DNA of 64,000 bases from Steromphala cineraria (Eukaryota > Mollusca > Gastropoda > Trochida > Trochidae). Position 1 is the first letter of the stretch. Each line of letters opens with the position of its first letter. A program made the translations under genes and the position numbers. Location of the stretch: contig OU744724.1 in assembly GCA_916613615.1 (NCBI GenBank), positions 23,794,171 through 23,858,170 of the forward strand, written 5' to 3'. Under the pieces are notes generated by a model. That model made no database searches. It was given only the letters and a program-made list of their open reading frames with translations, and had not been told where the DNA came from. Shown here in pieces: positions 1-12,700 of this stretch.

Positions 1-732
1 TGATATCAATACCACAAGCTGCTACTGCAGAGCAGAAATCGATAGTGATGCAAACGGCGATAGAGGTGGTCTAGACATTGCAATTGGATCTGAAACTTAG
101 GCTTGTGTCCTTTATGTTGATCAATGACACAACATTTGATAAATTCATAACAATGCATGTCCTATGATTTATCGAATTCGGAGGACCACGTTAATCTTCT
201 TATCCACTGAGAGTGCACACGCTTCATAACATTTCTTTTAACTCCCGATGGTCACAAGAAAAAATTTGGCATGATCTTCAATTATTATTGATTTATAGAA
301 AATCGATTTCTTGTTGAATGATAACCAAAAGGGATTGCATAACTCACAACAAAGGCCGGCCACTCTGAAAAGAGTGTTTTTAAACTTGAACATCTTTATC
401 TACTGAAAATGCAAGGCTATTAACAATCTCAATAAGACCACCCCTGGCAGCAAGTTAAAGATCTCCGTAACGTTGTGTAAATATGAACCTTATATAAAAA
501 CTAGATACTTATATATCATCCAAACTTCCTGTCTTTGAATAAATCTTATGGTGACAATTTCAAAATTTCCAAAAAATTAATGAGGATTTTATTTGTACAA
601 AGTTACACTCTTTTGTTTAGCGGCTGTACATGTTACGAAACCAGATGTAGTTATTTGATGTGTCTATTTACCTGCTATAGTACAGCTTATACATAAAAGT
701 TACATCAAACAATTGAATACATTTTACATATT
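1..732. other. No gene recognised; 3' flank of the SDR gene
   Basis: This stretch lies downstream of the SDR stop codon. A short open frame on the plus strand runs from the window edge to a TAG at 72-74, and a second frame is open to about position 100. Either could be the end of an exon that starts outside the window, but neither has a recognisable motif. The rest is AT-rich with no repeat or RNA gene that I can identify. Confidence 0.4.
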
Positions 733-3700
733 TCACCACAAGGCCATATTAAAAAGCTTTTCCAATAATTCAGGCTCAAGTCGTTTTTGAAAAGATACCA
801 TGTCAAAACTTGCCATTTCTTCCTGGGCCGGCGTATATCCAGCTCTCTCATAGAGAGGCGTCCATATGGCTCCGGGTCTGAAACATACAGTCGACCTTCA
901 TTGCTTACCTGCAAATTCCAGTGATATAAACCCATCCAATAAAGAAACTTTACGCCTTGATATGCATAAATGAAACAAATGATATTATGGGGTTAAAATT
1001 AATTAAACAGTTTATTATCATTATGTAACCCTAGGAGAGAGGATTTGATCACCACCAAAATAACATTGTTTGCTTTTTTCAGGCTTCTTTGGTGCAAGGC
1101 ACGTGCAAATGTTCTAGAATGATATAACATGCTAGGGATCTCTGGTTTGCATCCATGATAGCTAAGAACGTGCCAAGGAATGATTTGCACACAGACCCTT
1201 CTACACCTCATACTGCCAGTCTGACTGTGATATCCTTGCCCAGCAAAACGTCATGTCAACGTCTAGCCAACGTCTAGCCAACGTCTAGCCGCGACCTAAG
1301 AGTTCCCCTGAAATATCGCCGGAGACCATGTTGCCAAAAAAGTAAGGCAACGATATAAGCCACCTCAGAACATTTATGAGTTTGACAATGCGCTTCATGA
1401 AGAGTGGAGACGACTACCAGATAATGTCATTTAACATCTCATGAACTCCAAGAAGAAGAAGATCGGTGGGAAGTTTCTTTTGTAGTTGGGTTTAGAAAGA
1501 ACTTTAAAGTAAATTTCAATTCCGCATCGACAATTATTTATAGAAATTAAGATGTGAAAGTGTAATATTACGGATCGAAAATCGATAAATGTACAGAAAC
1601 AAAGTATAGAGACACAAAGTTATTAAAATTCATTGCATAATAAACTAGAAATATGTGATATGTGATGTACTGTGGTGTCCCCCGCAACAACTTTTAATCA
1701 GAAAAATTATCCTACTCCCCATATATACTAAGTACAAATGGAAACATTAAAATAAACATTCTGAATAAAAGTAGCAAAAGGCTCTACTCTACCACTAGTT
1801 CCAAGCTTAGCAACAAAAGTAGTTAACAGTTTTTTACCTAAAGCATAGAAATGGACTTGTTTCGATGGAAATCGGCAAAAATAAAAAATCCAGAATAACC
1901 AAAATAACAAAAGGCACCACTTCACCATTAGGTCTAATCACATATCGTATCGTAAAACAGTATTGAAAAGTGTTTAGCTGTGGAACGGAAACAGACCCTA
2001 CCCATAATATGCACTAATTTGAAATTGTTTCCATGGAAACTAGAAAGAATATATAGAAAAACAGAATAACCAAAATAGCAAAAGGCACCACTAGATCCAA
2101 CCGCATACCAAGTTTTGTAAAAAAATATGGCCCGGAAACGAAAGCATTTCGGAACAGCTGAACCACGGAACCACGGACGGAACTGAAAACATTATGTCTC
2201 CAGCAAAACTTTGCGGGGGATATAATAACATGTTTATGTACGGGTCAACTGTCTACAAAGATGTGCTGTGTACAATTGAATCCGAAACTGAATCTGGGAA
2301 CCAATACAGTTCATTGATTCGGATTTGTATATAATTAAAATTTGTCAACGATGAATAAAATTTGGTTGAAGGACCTATCTGAGAGTTAACTCGCACCCCC
2401 TCTCGTGCTAATTCTCTAGGCATAAAAGCATAAGATAATGAAATGGTTTCAAGATCTGTCGTTTATGTGATTGTTTTTTTTGTGGGTTTTTTTTACTTTT
2501 TATTTTTAACACTCCATACAAAACATGTTACATATTCAACATCCACATCATAACAAAAACATATGGTTTAATTAATACATGTCGATGATAGGCAATAAAA
2601 GGCATTCAAAAATAGCATATATACATATACTTATAGGTTCATTCAGTGTAATATGATATTCAAAATAGATTGTGACATAATGACCAAAACTTCATAAAAC
2701 TGTCATACTTACAGTTTGTGAAAGCGTTGAAGCGATCAATATTATATGTGGTCTTTATATCCTCCTTAACATATTTAATATTTGGTATTTTTTCTTGCAA
2801 TTTCATCTTGTATATGTTATAGCTGGTCGTAGTTATTATAAGATTTAGTACATAATTTCTCTTTTCGCAATATCCTAGAACAACGTTTTTGTTTGAGAAT
2901 ATTATATTAGTTCCTGTTTTGCTAAATATCCATTCTTCGATTTCTTCCCAAATTTGTTTCACATATTTGCAATCATATAACAGATGAATTATTGATTCTT
3001 TTCGGTCTTGCAAAAGGTACATTTGTTAGATTCCTTAAGTTTCATTTTTGTTAATAAATCGTTTGTTGGTAGAAGCCTATGCAATACACTATATTTGAAC
3101 CAAGAATGCTTTACACTATTGTATAGTTGAAGGTGGTCTTCTCTATCGTGTTCCATGTGTTCTCATCAATGAATTCATTTAATTCTTTTTGCCATTTTTC
3201 TCTGTATTTTAGGAGTTTAGTGGTATTTCTTTTTATCAGTGTATCATAAATTTCTCGGCATCCTTTTGGATTTCTGACAATATCTTTCAGAAAAAAGGGT
3301 AAGATTGGGAGGTCAGTTTTTATGGCAATATTGATGTTTCTGGATTTACAGTAACATTTAACGGATTCTAATATGCCTTGGCGCTCTAAGAAATTTGTTT
3401 TGCATCCGTATTGACATTTTAATTGCTCCACTGTTAGGAAGGTTCCATTGTTGTCTAATAAGTCATTAAACAACATGTAACCCCGAGGGGGTATACAATT
3501 CAGAAATGGATACATAAAGATATCTTGAGATAACATCGATATTTTGTTTGTTCAAAAACATGCGCAAAATAGTCATTTAATGACTTTGAAAACAAACATC
3601 ATATTTTCAGTCTGTAAAACTTCTCTCAGCCAATCATAACCTGCCACATCACATCGCCCTTTCTCGCCAAACTGGTCAGGCTATTGCTATTGTTTACAGT

Positions 3701-6700
3701 ATTGAGTCAAGCGGTCACTTACTTACTTGGCGTATAATTACTATACAAACAAAGAAAACAACTTTCCAGTATGACGGTAAGTTAGTGAGACATATAATGA
3801 AGACATTTACTAATTTTGGTTGAATCTTTTTGACTGTTGATAGCTTAATCACGGCTTCTACAGAGGGATCTAAAGTCAATTCATCAATGAGACTACATGG
3901 TATGTCGTAGCCCTATCATAGAACTATGTTTCGCATATCTATTTTTAAAAAAGAAACGGGGTATATGTTTATATTAATGCCGCTCCCTAACAAAATAGTG
4001 ACGTAACGTAAACATGGACAGATCAGTACACATATCATATACAGTGACAGTATTGAAACAACGATTTTCGAAAACATACAACAAAGCAATTAAATGCTAA
4101 GGTTATATCTTCATTAATGGTATAAACATAAGGATATTTCATCAAGGCAAAATCTTAATATTCAATCATGTTTTGAAAATCTCTTAGATATACGGTATAG
4201 TTATGTTTTGAATTTAGTAGTCCTAAGTTTACATTTTGTGATGAGTGGTCAGATAAAATTGAAGACAAATTAGACAAGTTTGTGAAATGTTTTAAAGAAC
4301 TTATGAATAATCCTGAAGTAATTTTATATAATCTGAATGAGGTTTTGCTATATACACACTACGAAATATTCGGAAAGAGTCATTGAGGCATCATGTCATG
4401 AAATTGTATTAAGTTCGCAATACAAGGATATTCAGGATATACACCTTTTGACACCATGTTTCATCATGTCTTGAGCGTTTCTCAATCAAATAAAGAAACA
4501 ATGTTAGTTTACAAAGCGACAACTCATCAGCGTAAAATAAATACCCTTCTATATCTTTGTTTGAGATAATGTTATTTTAAATTTTAAATATTTGTAAACT
4601 TCTAACGCAAACAACTGCTTGAAATAACAAAAATATGTATACATATAAGTTTGAATGCACAAAGTTTAGTTTACATATCATGTGACCAAAGCCTACCTTT
4701 TTGAAGTCACTGTAAATGCAAAATACTCCATATCGTGTGTACTGAATGTTTTTTTTTTTTTTTTTTTTTTTTATTCAATTTTTTGTGGTACATCATCAAT
4801 TCATCAAGTGTATACATATTATAACATTAGGTACAATGAGAGGTGACAACAGCAACAAATGAAAAACAAGGAGGCATTTAGCACATACTGTAATACGTCA
4901 GTTAAACAAATGGTGGCAGTCAGACCAGAAAGCAACAAATTTTGTGAAGTTACAAGAAGAGATGGCGTTTATTTTCTCGATATTGTAAATTTTTATGATT
5001 TCATTTTTTATCTTATCAAATCGAGGTGTATTTGTATATGATCTTATTTTGAAAAGAGTATATTTGACAATCGTTATTAGGAGATTGAGTACATCATTTC
5101 TTCTTTCGGGAAATCCAAATATGATTTTTTTCTTATCGATATCAAAACTGATATCTGTTTTTGCTTTTATCCATGTGAACAGTTTATTCCAAACGATTTT
5201 AGATTTTGGACAGTCATAAAAGAGGTGAAGTAAACTTTCAGATGCAGTGTTACAAAATGAACATAACTGACTATCAATATAGCCCATCTTAAATAAAAGC
5301 TGGTTTGTTGGCAGAACTCTATGCATTAAAGAATATTGGAACCATCTAAAATCGGAATTTGCATGAGCTCGAAATACAATTTTTTGATAGGTTTTCCATT
5401 CGTTTTCATTTAAAATTGTCTCCAGGTCAGATTCCCATTTTTGTTTATAGCTATGGACGGCAGGGTCTATAATTGGACTAAGTATGTAGTAGTATATCCT
5501 ACAACCTTTTTTATTTTTTACTACCTCTTGAAGTAAATAGGGAATAAATGGTAGTTCTATTCTGTCACAAAAAAGAATGTCATATGTCTTGCAATATTGT
5601 TTAACTGCTCTAATTAAGCTTTCATATTCTAAAAAGTTTGTCTTCAAATGAGTTCTATATTTATCTTGGAATTTTGTAAATGTATATATTACTCCATCCT
5701 CATCTATCAAGTCGTTTACAAAAGTTATGCCTACCTTTGCATAATGTGGATATACAAATGGTTTTTTATCTACGAGAATATGTTCATTATACCATAAACA
5801 TTGCGATAATACATCACTACCTTGCTCAATCTTCTTACCTTTGGATGTCGTATATGATCCCCATGCTAAAAGAACGTCTTTCCAAAAAGAGTTGGTTTTC
5901 TTATTTATTACCTTTTGTTTTATAAATGTTTCCCCCTTAAGCATGAAATCTTGTATATTTTGAGAAACGTTAAAGGAAAGTAGTGTTTCTAGTTTTGAGT
6001 TGTTTATAATAATCCTTTTAATCCATGCTACTTTTTGGGCATCAATAGTCTGTTTAATATCTGGCATTCTTAAACCACCATCATCATAGTTTTGTTTTGT
6101 TATATTTCGTTTAATCTTATCCGGTTTGTTATACCATACAAACGAAAAACATTGTTTTTCAAGCTCTTCAATTGTGTTTTTTGGTGGGTTAGGGAGGGCT
6201 GAAAATAAATGATTTATTGTGGGTAGAATTAAGGATTTAAGTACTGTGATCCTACCAAGGGGTGAAAGGTTTCGGGCTGTCCATATTTGCATTTGTCTTT
6301 TTATTTTTTTTAGTTTATCTTTATAGTTTCTTTCAACCATTTCAGCTATATTTATGGTAAATACAATACCGAGAACAGTAAATTCTGTTTGAGACCAATT
6401 TAATTTCCACTTTTTACACATAATATGAGTTGATCCTCTAAGAGAACCTATCCATATTATTCTTGTCTTACTTACATTTATTCTCAGACCGGAAAAAGAG
6501 GCATAATCATCAAGTATTTTTAGTGCACTTTGGAGGCTCTTTTCAGTACCATCTAGCACAAGAGACGTATCATCTGCAAACTGTGAGACTAAATATTCTG
6601 TATTTCCAATCATTATTCCTTTTATCTTAGGCTCGTTTCTGATCATTGCAGATAAGATTTCAGCACATATAATGAATATGTAAGGCGAAAGGGGATCACC

Positions 6701-9700
6701 TTGTCTACAACCTCTAGTTATGTTAAAAAAATCTGAGCCAAATCCATTTACCATTACTGAGGAACTTATGTTGCAATAGAGTGTTCTAATCCATTTTCTT
6801 ATAGATTCACCGAAGTTAAAAAAAGCAAAAACTTCCTCAATAAAATTCCAATCCACCGAGTCAAACGCTTTTTCAAAATCTATTAGTAACAACATGCCAG
6901 GGATTTCCATAGTTTCTGTGTAATCCATTATATCATATACCATTCTTGTGCATTCCCCAATGTATCTATTAGCGAGAAAACCTTTCTGATCTTCGTTTAT
7001 AATAGCTGGCAACACCTTTTTTATTCTATTTGCTACTGTTGCCGAGCCAATCTTGTACGAATGTGTTCATCTCTAGACAGATGCAATGCATATGATAAAT
7101 TCTAAATGTTTAATTTTTGATTGGATCTAGTTTGTCTTATTGTTGACCAATGGATGAATATCGCTTTGACAACTGGGCGTGTCATAGATGGGCAGACATG
7201 CTTGATCTCTAAAACAACATCCCCTAATTCTTGTAACAACATTGTCAAAGAGTGTGAAATATCCCAAGCGCGACTCCCTAGGCCTGTAATTACACAATCA
7301 GTTACGATGTGCCATAAATGTTTAATTACTACTCTGTTTTATTGCCCGACAGATGAAGCTTCTAAATCGTGCTAAAACATGTTTATTCTGTTTATTTACC
7401 ACCATTGTCTGTTATATTTACATTGATTAGGCCCATTTCCGTTCTGTATATGATGTAATAATACACAATCTGTAAAACTTCTCTCAGCCAATCATAACCG
7501 GCCACATCACATCGCCCTTTCTCGCATGCGCAGTATAGGCAATATCGTTCACCCGGTAGAATCCCTTTTCAGACTGTCAAATTGAGAAGCCTAAAATTTG
7601 CGTACTTTGAAGGGCGATATCTTTGTTATTAGAGGACCGATGAAAACGTTTTTTGGTGTTTTTTTAAGTTGACAATGTTTTCTGTACATATTTACCAATT
7701 AACATGGGAAAAATTATGAGGTTTCTTGTTGTTTAATATAAGTTATACCCTTGCTTGAGTAGTGTTTATAGTTAATTATTTTGCCATCTATTTTAATGTT
7801 TTCATTTAACCATAGGGGTTGTGTTAAGATATCCTCCGATTGTTCGACGTTTTGGGATTTTTTATTCAGGAATTTGCCCCAAGATTTTAATGTTTCTTTC
7901 CAAAATTGATTTGTCTGTGGTGTTAATACCGATTCCATTATGTATGTTTCGCAAGTTTGTATGAAGTTGGTTATGTTACATTTTGTACTTCTCTGTAATA
8001 AGTTCCTTATTTTTGAATCTGTATTAAATATTCTTTTTATCCACGATATTTTTTTTGATCGGATGAGGTTTAATATATCAGGTGCCCTTATTCCGCCTTG
8101 GTCATAATCTTTAGTAATAGTGTCACGACTAACTTTGTCTGGTTTATTTTTCCATATGAATTTGAAACATAGTTGTTCAATTTCTTTGATAAGTTTGTGG
8201 TTTGGGTTGGGCAAAGTTGCAAAAAGATGATTAAGTTGTGGCAGGAGTAAGCTTTTAAGAATGGCATTTCTACCTAAGGGTGTTAAATCTCTTGCTAGCC
8301 ATTGATTCATAGACTGCTTGAGCGTCTTTAGTTTATCCTTATAGTTTCTTTCGATCATTTCTGCAAGATTATGAGTAAATATAATGCCTAATAATATGAA
8401 TGAGTCATTTTTCCAGTTCAGGTTCCAGTTTCTGCAAAGTGTTAGAGTTTTTCTGAGAGCCTATCCATACTACCTGAGTTTTATTATAGTAATATTTAGG
8501 CCTGAAAAGGAGGCATATTGACGAAGAGTTTCTAGTGTAGCCTGCAAACATTTTTCAGTGCCGTCTAATATGAGTGCTGTGTCGTCAGCGTACTGAGAAA
8601 TAAGGTATTCTTTCTCTCCAATTCGTATTCCTTTAATTTGTTTATTATTTCTTATCATTATAGCTAAAATTTCAGCACAAAGTAAAAAAACGTATGGAGA
8701 AATGGGATCTCCCTGTCTGCAGCCTCGTGAGACACTAAAATAGTTTGAGAGGAATCCATTTACTACAACACAGGACTGAATATTGTTAAAGAAAGTATTT
8801 ATCCATCTTGTAATAGATTCTCCAAAATTAAAGAATTTGAGGACTTCTTGAATAAAATCCCAATCAACGGAGTCGAAAGCTTTTTCAAAGTCTATAAGGA
8901 GAAGAATACCTGGAATTTTCATGTATTCAGTGTAGTCAATAATATCATATATTAAACTGTTACATTCGCCAATATATCTTTTGGACATAAATCCTTTTTG
9001 ATCTTCGTTTATAATAGTGGGTAGAACAGTTTTTATTCTGTTAGCAATAGTTGATGATCCGATTTTATATGCAACGTTAAGTAAAGAGATTGGTCGCCAA
9101 TTTTTAATCAGATGTTTAGGTTTTCCCTTTTTTGGAAAACAGGTTATAATACCTTGTTTTTGAGTCAGGGATAGTTCACCTTTTTCATATGCAAGGTTCA
9201 ATGATCTTATAAGGTGTTCGTGAAGATTGAGCCAGAAGAATTTAAAGAATTCAACAGTAAAACCAGATGAGCCGGGGCTTTTTTCATTTTTCATTTTTTT
9301 TTCAGAGTGTTTAGTACTTCGTCGTATTTCAGTTGTCCTTCAAGGTTTTCTTGTTGTGTTTTTGACAACTTTGGTATATCCTGTTCTATATCTTTGAATA
9401 ATTCTGATAAATTAACTGTTGCAATTGACTTTTTCTGATACAAGTTATGATAAAATGATCTGGTTTCAGTTATCAAATCTTCTTTTTTAGTGAGTATTTC
9501 TTTATGTTTATTTTCTAGTTTATAAATTGCTTTATTCAAGAAGTTTCTGTTTTCTAATGATAAGAAGAATTTACTTGGTTTTTCACCTTCTTCCTTCCAT
9601 TTTGATTAAGATCTTAAAATTATACCTTCTACTTCATTTTTATTAATAATCTGTAATTCTGTGTTTGCATCTTTCAATTATTCATGAAGTTTTGTTTTGG

Positions 9701-12700
9701 AGTCAATGTCATTTGATGTATCTAATTCCATTTCCAAGTCATTTATTATTTTTTCTAGAGACTGTTTAAGTTTGAGTTTTTACTTTTTCTTATATGATGA
9801 ATATTTGATTGTATGTCCTCTAATCATTAGTAAAAGTGTTTCAAAAAACATTTGATCATTGATTTTAAAAACATATTTCCCTGTTTCATCAATATAGGAT
9901 TTATATTGGTCTTTTGTTTCATTGATCAGTACTTTTATTTTATCTACATATGTTTTGTCATAAAGTAAGGAATTATTAAATTTCCAATATCCTTTTCCGC
10001 GTTCGATTTCGTTTAATTTTAACTCAATCCAAATTATAGAATGATCAGATCTGTATGCGGCATCAATGCCAGCTTCATGAATTGAGCTTTCAAGGTTTTT
10101 GGACATAATAAAGTAATCTAGTCTTGCTTGTTTTGTTGGGTTTTTCTGTCTCCATGTATATCTTAGGGTATCTGGGTTTAGTTGTCTCCAGGGGTCTATT
10201 AAATCATTATCCTCCATATATTCTAGCCATGTTTCTCTTGCTTTTGTGTTATTGACGTTTTTATAATTAAAATAGTCTAATTTGGGATCTTGTACAAAGT
10301 TAAAATCTCCACATATAGAAAAGTTATCATATTCAAACTCTGAAATGATTGAAATGATGTTTTGGTAAAATTCTGGTGTATCAGTATTTGGTCCATAAAT
10401 CGTTATTAGCGTAATTGTCTTCTCCATGATTTTGATTTTTAATGCTAAATAGTTTCCGTTCTTATCATATCTAGTATCATCTATAGTATAGTCAAAGTTA
10501 TCATTAAACAATATGGCTGTACCTCTGGCGTTACTTTTATAAGAACTGAAAAAGCAATTTTTTGAGCCCCATTCATCCTTTATTTTATTTTCTAAGTCTT
10601 TTATAAAATGAGTATCTTGGAGGCAGCATATGTTTGCCTTTTTACTTTTAAAATGACGAAAAACATCTGTTCTTTTTCGTTTATTGTTCAGGCCTTGGCA
10701 GTTTGAAGATAGTATTTTCAATTTGTCGTGACTCATGTCGGGTGCAAGTTTATATGAGGTTGAATTGTTATTGTTACGAGTTAAGCGTTGTTATGAGTGA
10801 TTTTTTTTGGTATGGAGATAGTTTTTATGGTGAAGATATGAAACAGAGTGTGAAGTCATAGCGCATTTAGCAAAAGAGAAGTTTTTACCTTCATTGATTT
10901 GGTGAGTATCCGAGTTTATGTGATTGTGTATCTCCATTTATCCGGCTCCCTGGCCCTCTCGAATATTACCACTAAATAAGACACTTATTATTTTTCTTTT
11001 CCCTCGCCTTCCTATTATTATCTACTTAGTCTGTCATCCAGACCATAAAGCAAAAGAAATTAAATTGATGCCCAACCCAGTCTAGAAAATTATAGATTCT
11101 TCTGGGCTCCTTTTTTAAAATACATGAATTGTTTTAAATGTTGTCAATATCATTTAGAAATACGTCTGAGAGTAAATGTGTATGTGCTACTTACCAAGCG
11201 CAAGAGTGGCAGTAGCGTGTTCCAGTGCGGCTTTCATTGAGGTGTACATGACGCGTGTCTACAACCAGAACACAACCATCCTGAGCCTTACCTTACAAAC
11301 TTGTAGATATGTGATTGATGAATATAATATGTTCATAAAAGGATGTAAAGCGTTATAACTACAGCGGAGTGCAACACGAATTACACTGCTGTCATTGTCT
11401 GTATGACTGTTCGTGTAAAATCAAAGAGTCTATCTGAGATGAACCCCGATTCATTATCAAGGAAGAAAGGCAAAGGTTGATATATATAGCGTCGACTATT
11501 GAAGTATGTCAATATTGCTGCACACGTCTTTGAGGCATTATATTGAATGCCATTAATGTGTAAACTACTAAAATAATTCCACGGCTGTATTATTTTGAAG
11601 CATGCAAGCCTTATTTGAATTAAAAGAAAGAGTGTCAAATAAATTATATATGTTTGATATGTCAAATTTCACATATAGACATTAAACGGTTAATTACACA
11701 TTCCAGCATAAATGTGCAAAATACTCGTTTCTGACTGGTTACTGTGAAAATCAGAGGGCCTATAATTTGGTATTAATGTACGCTGCTCTGTTTACTTCAT
11801 CTAATCCGCACTCCCAAGAATCCATTTGTTGCCTAGCAACAGTAGTTCTCAATGTTTGCTGTTGGTTTTGAAATTACAAAAAATAAGCCACGATTTTATT
11901 TTATGCACATCTCTCTCTGTCTTATTTTTTGTGTACAGCTTGACATGGTTAAATAAGACGAATTTAGCCAGGACCGACGCTTTAACAAGAACATTAAGAA
12001 TACACTCGAGTAGCTTCAGCAAAAGTTGAAGCTGACATATTCACTTTAAAGAGACACCTGAACTGTATGTGAAAGAAACTATTTTTAAAATAGATATGGT
12101 CATAAGGAAATAATACTTTGTTCAAATGTACAGTCGGCGATGAATAGACGAGAAGTTTTCAATCGACTTACCTGGAGGCAGACGCCGATGGTAGAGATGT
12201 TCACAATGTTCCCTGCAAGAAACATTTGTCAATTAGTCAAACATTTCTTGAAATCATATAAATGCCTCCCCCCTTTTATATGAATATGAAATTCAAAGTC
12301 AATGCGACATCATGATTTCAATGATATTGAGTAACAAGAGTAAGAAACTTGCTGTGCCTCATGGAAGAGTAAAGACTAAGGTGGTTAAACATAATTATTT
12401 CACCTTTCGCCTCCTTGAGAGCAGAAACCATGAGACGCGAGAGGATGAGGGGTTCTCGCACGTTGACCTTGAAGGACATGTCGTAAGGTGTTGCGTCAAC
12501 TTGTGCTAAAAAGTCGTCTTGATAGGACGAATAACCAGCATTGTTTATCTGAAATGGGCAGAAAATTTGACATAGTAAAGGCATAACAGTTCTCTCTTCT
12601 TCCCTGGATGATACATTCCCAAGGTCGATTCTCAATTTGCCAAACACTCTCCGACTCTTTTGGAAAACGAGAAAATTCCATTGCAGGTCAGTCCTTTAAA

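Larger units (their letters stand above)
4749..7060 (-). mobile_element. LINE copy 2: L1/Tx1-type, 5'-truncated, intact poly(A) tail
   Basis: On the minus strand, sequence similar to the copy 3 RT begins at about 7055-7060 (KIGSATVANRIKK), runs through an unbroken RT frame and ends in a 24-base A tail, seen as T at 4749-4772. The long tail and unbroken frame suggest a fairly recent insertion compared with copies 1 and 3. The truncation falls within the RT domain, so the endonuclease and any ORF1 are absent. Confidence 0.85.
7714..10736 (-). mobile_element. LINE copy 3: L1/Tx1-type with endonuclease and RT, 3'-truncated
   Basis: On the minus strand it reads from the endonuclease start at 10736 through a degenerate linker, the RT (8470-9294) and the thumb region (7714-8358), then stops being LINE-like near 7730, before the Cys-His region. 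Loss of the 3' end is unusual for a LINE and suggests a later deletion or rearrangement. The 5' border is unclear; no ORF1 was recognised upstream. It lies in the SDR intron in the same orientation as the gene. Confidence 0.85.

Noticed and set aside
3..74. Possible terminal exon ending at TAG 72-74
   Set aside because: Only 23 codons are visible at the window edge, with a competing open frame and no known motif.
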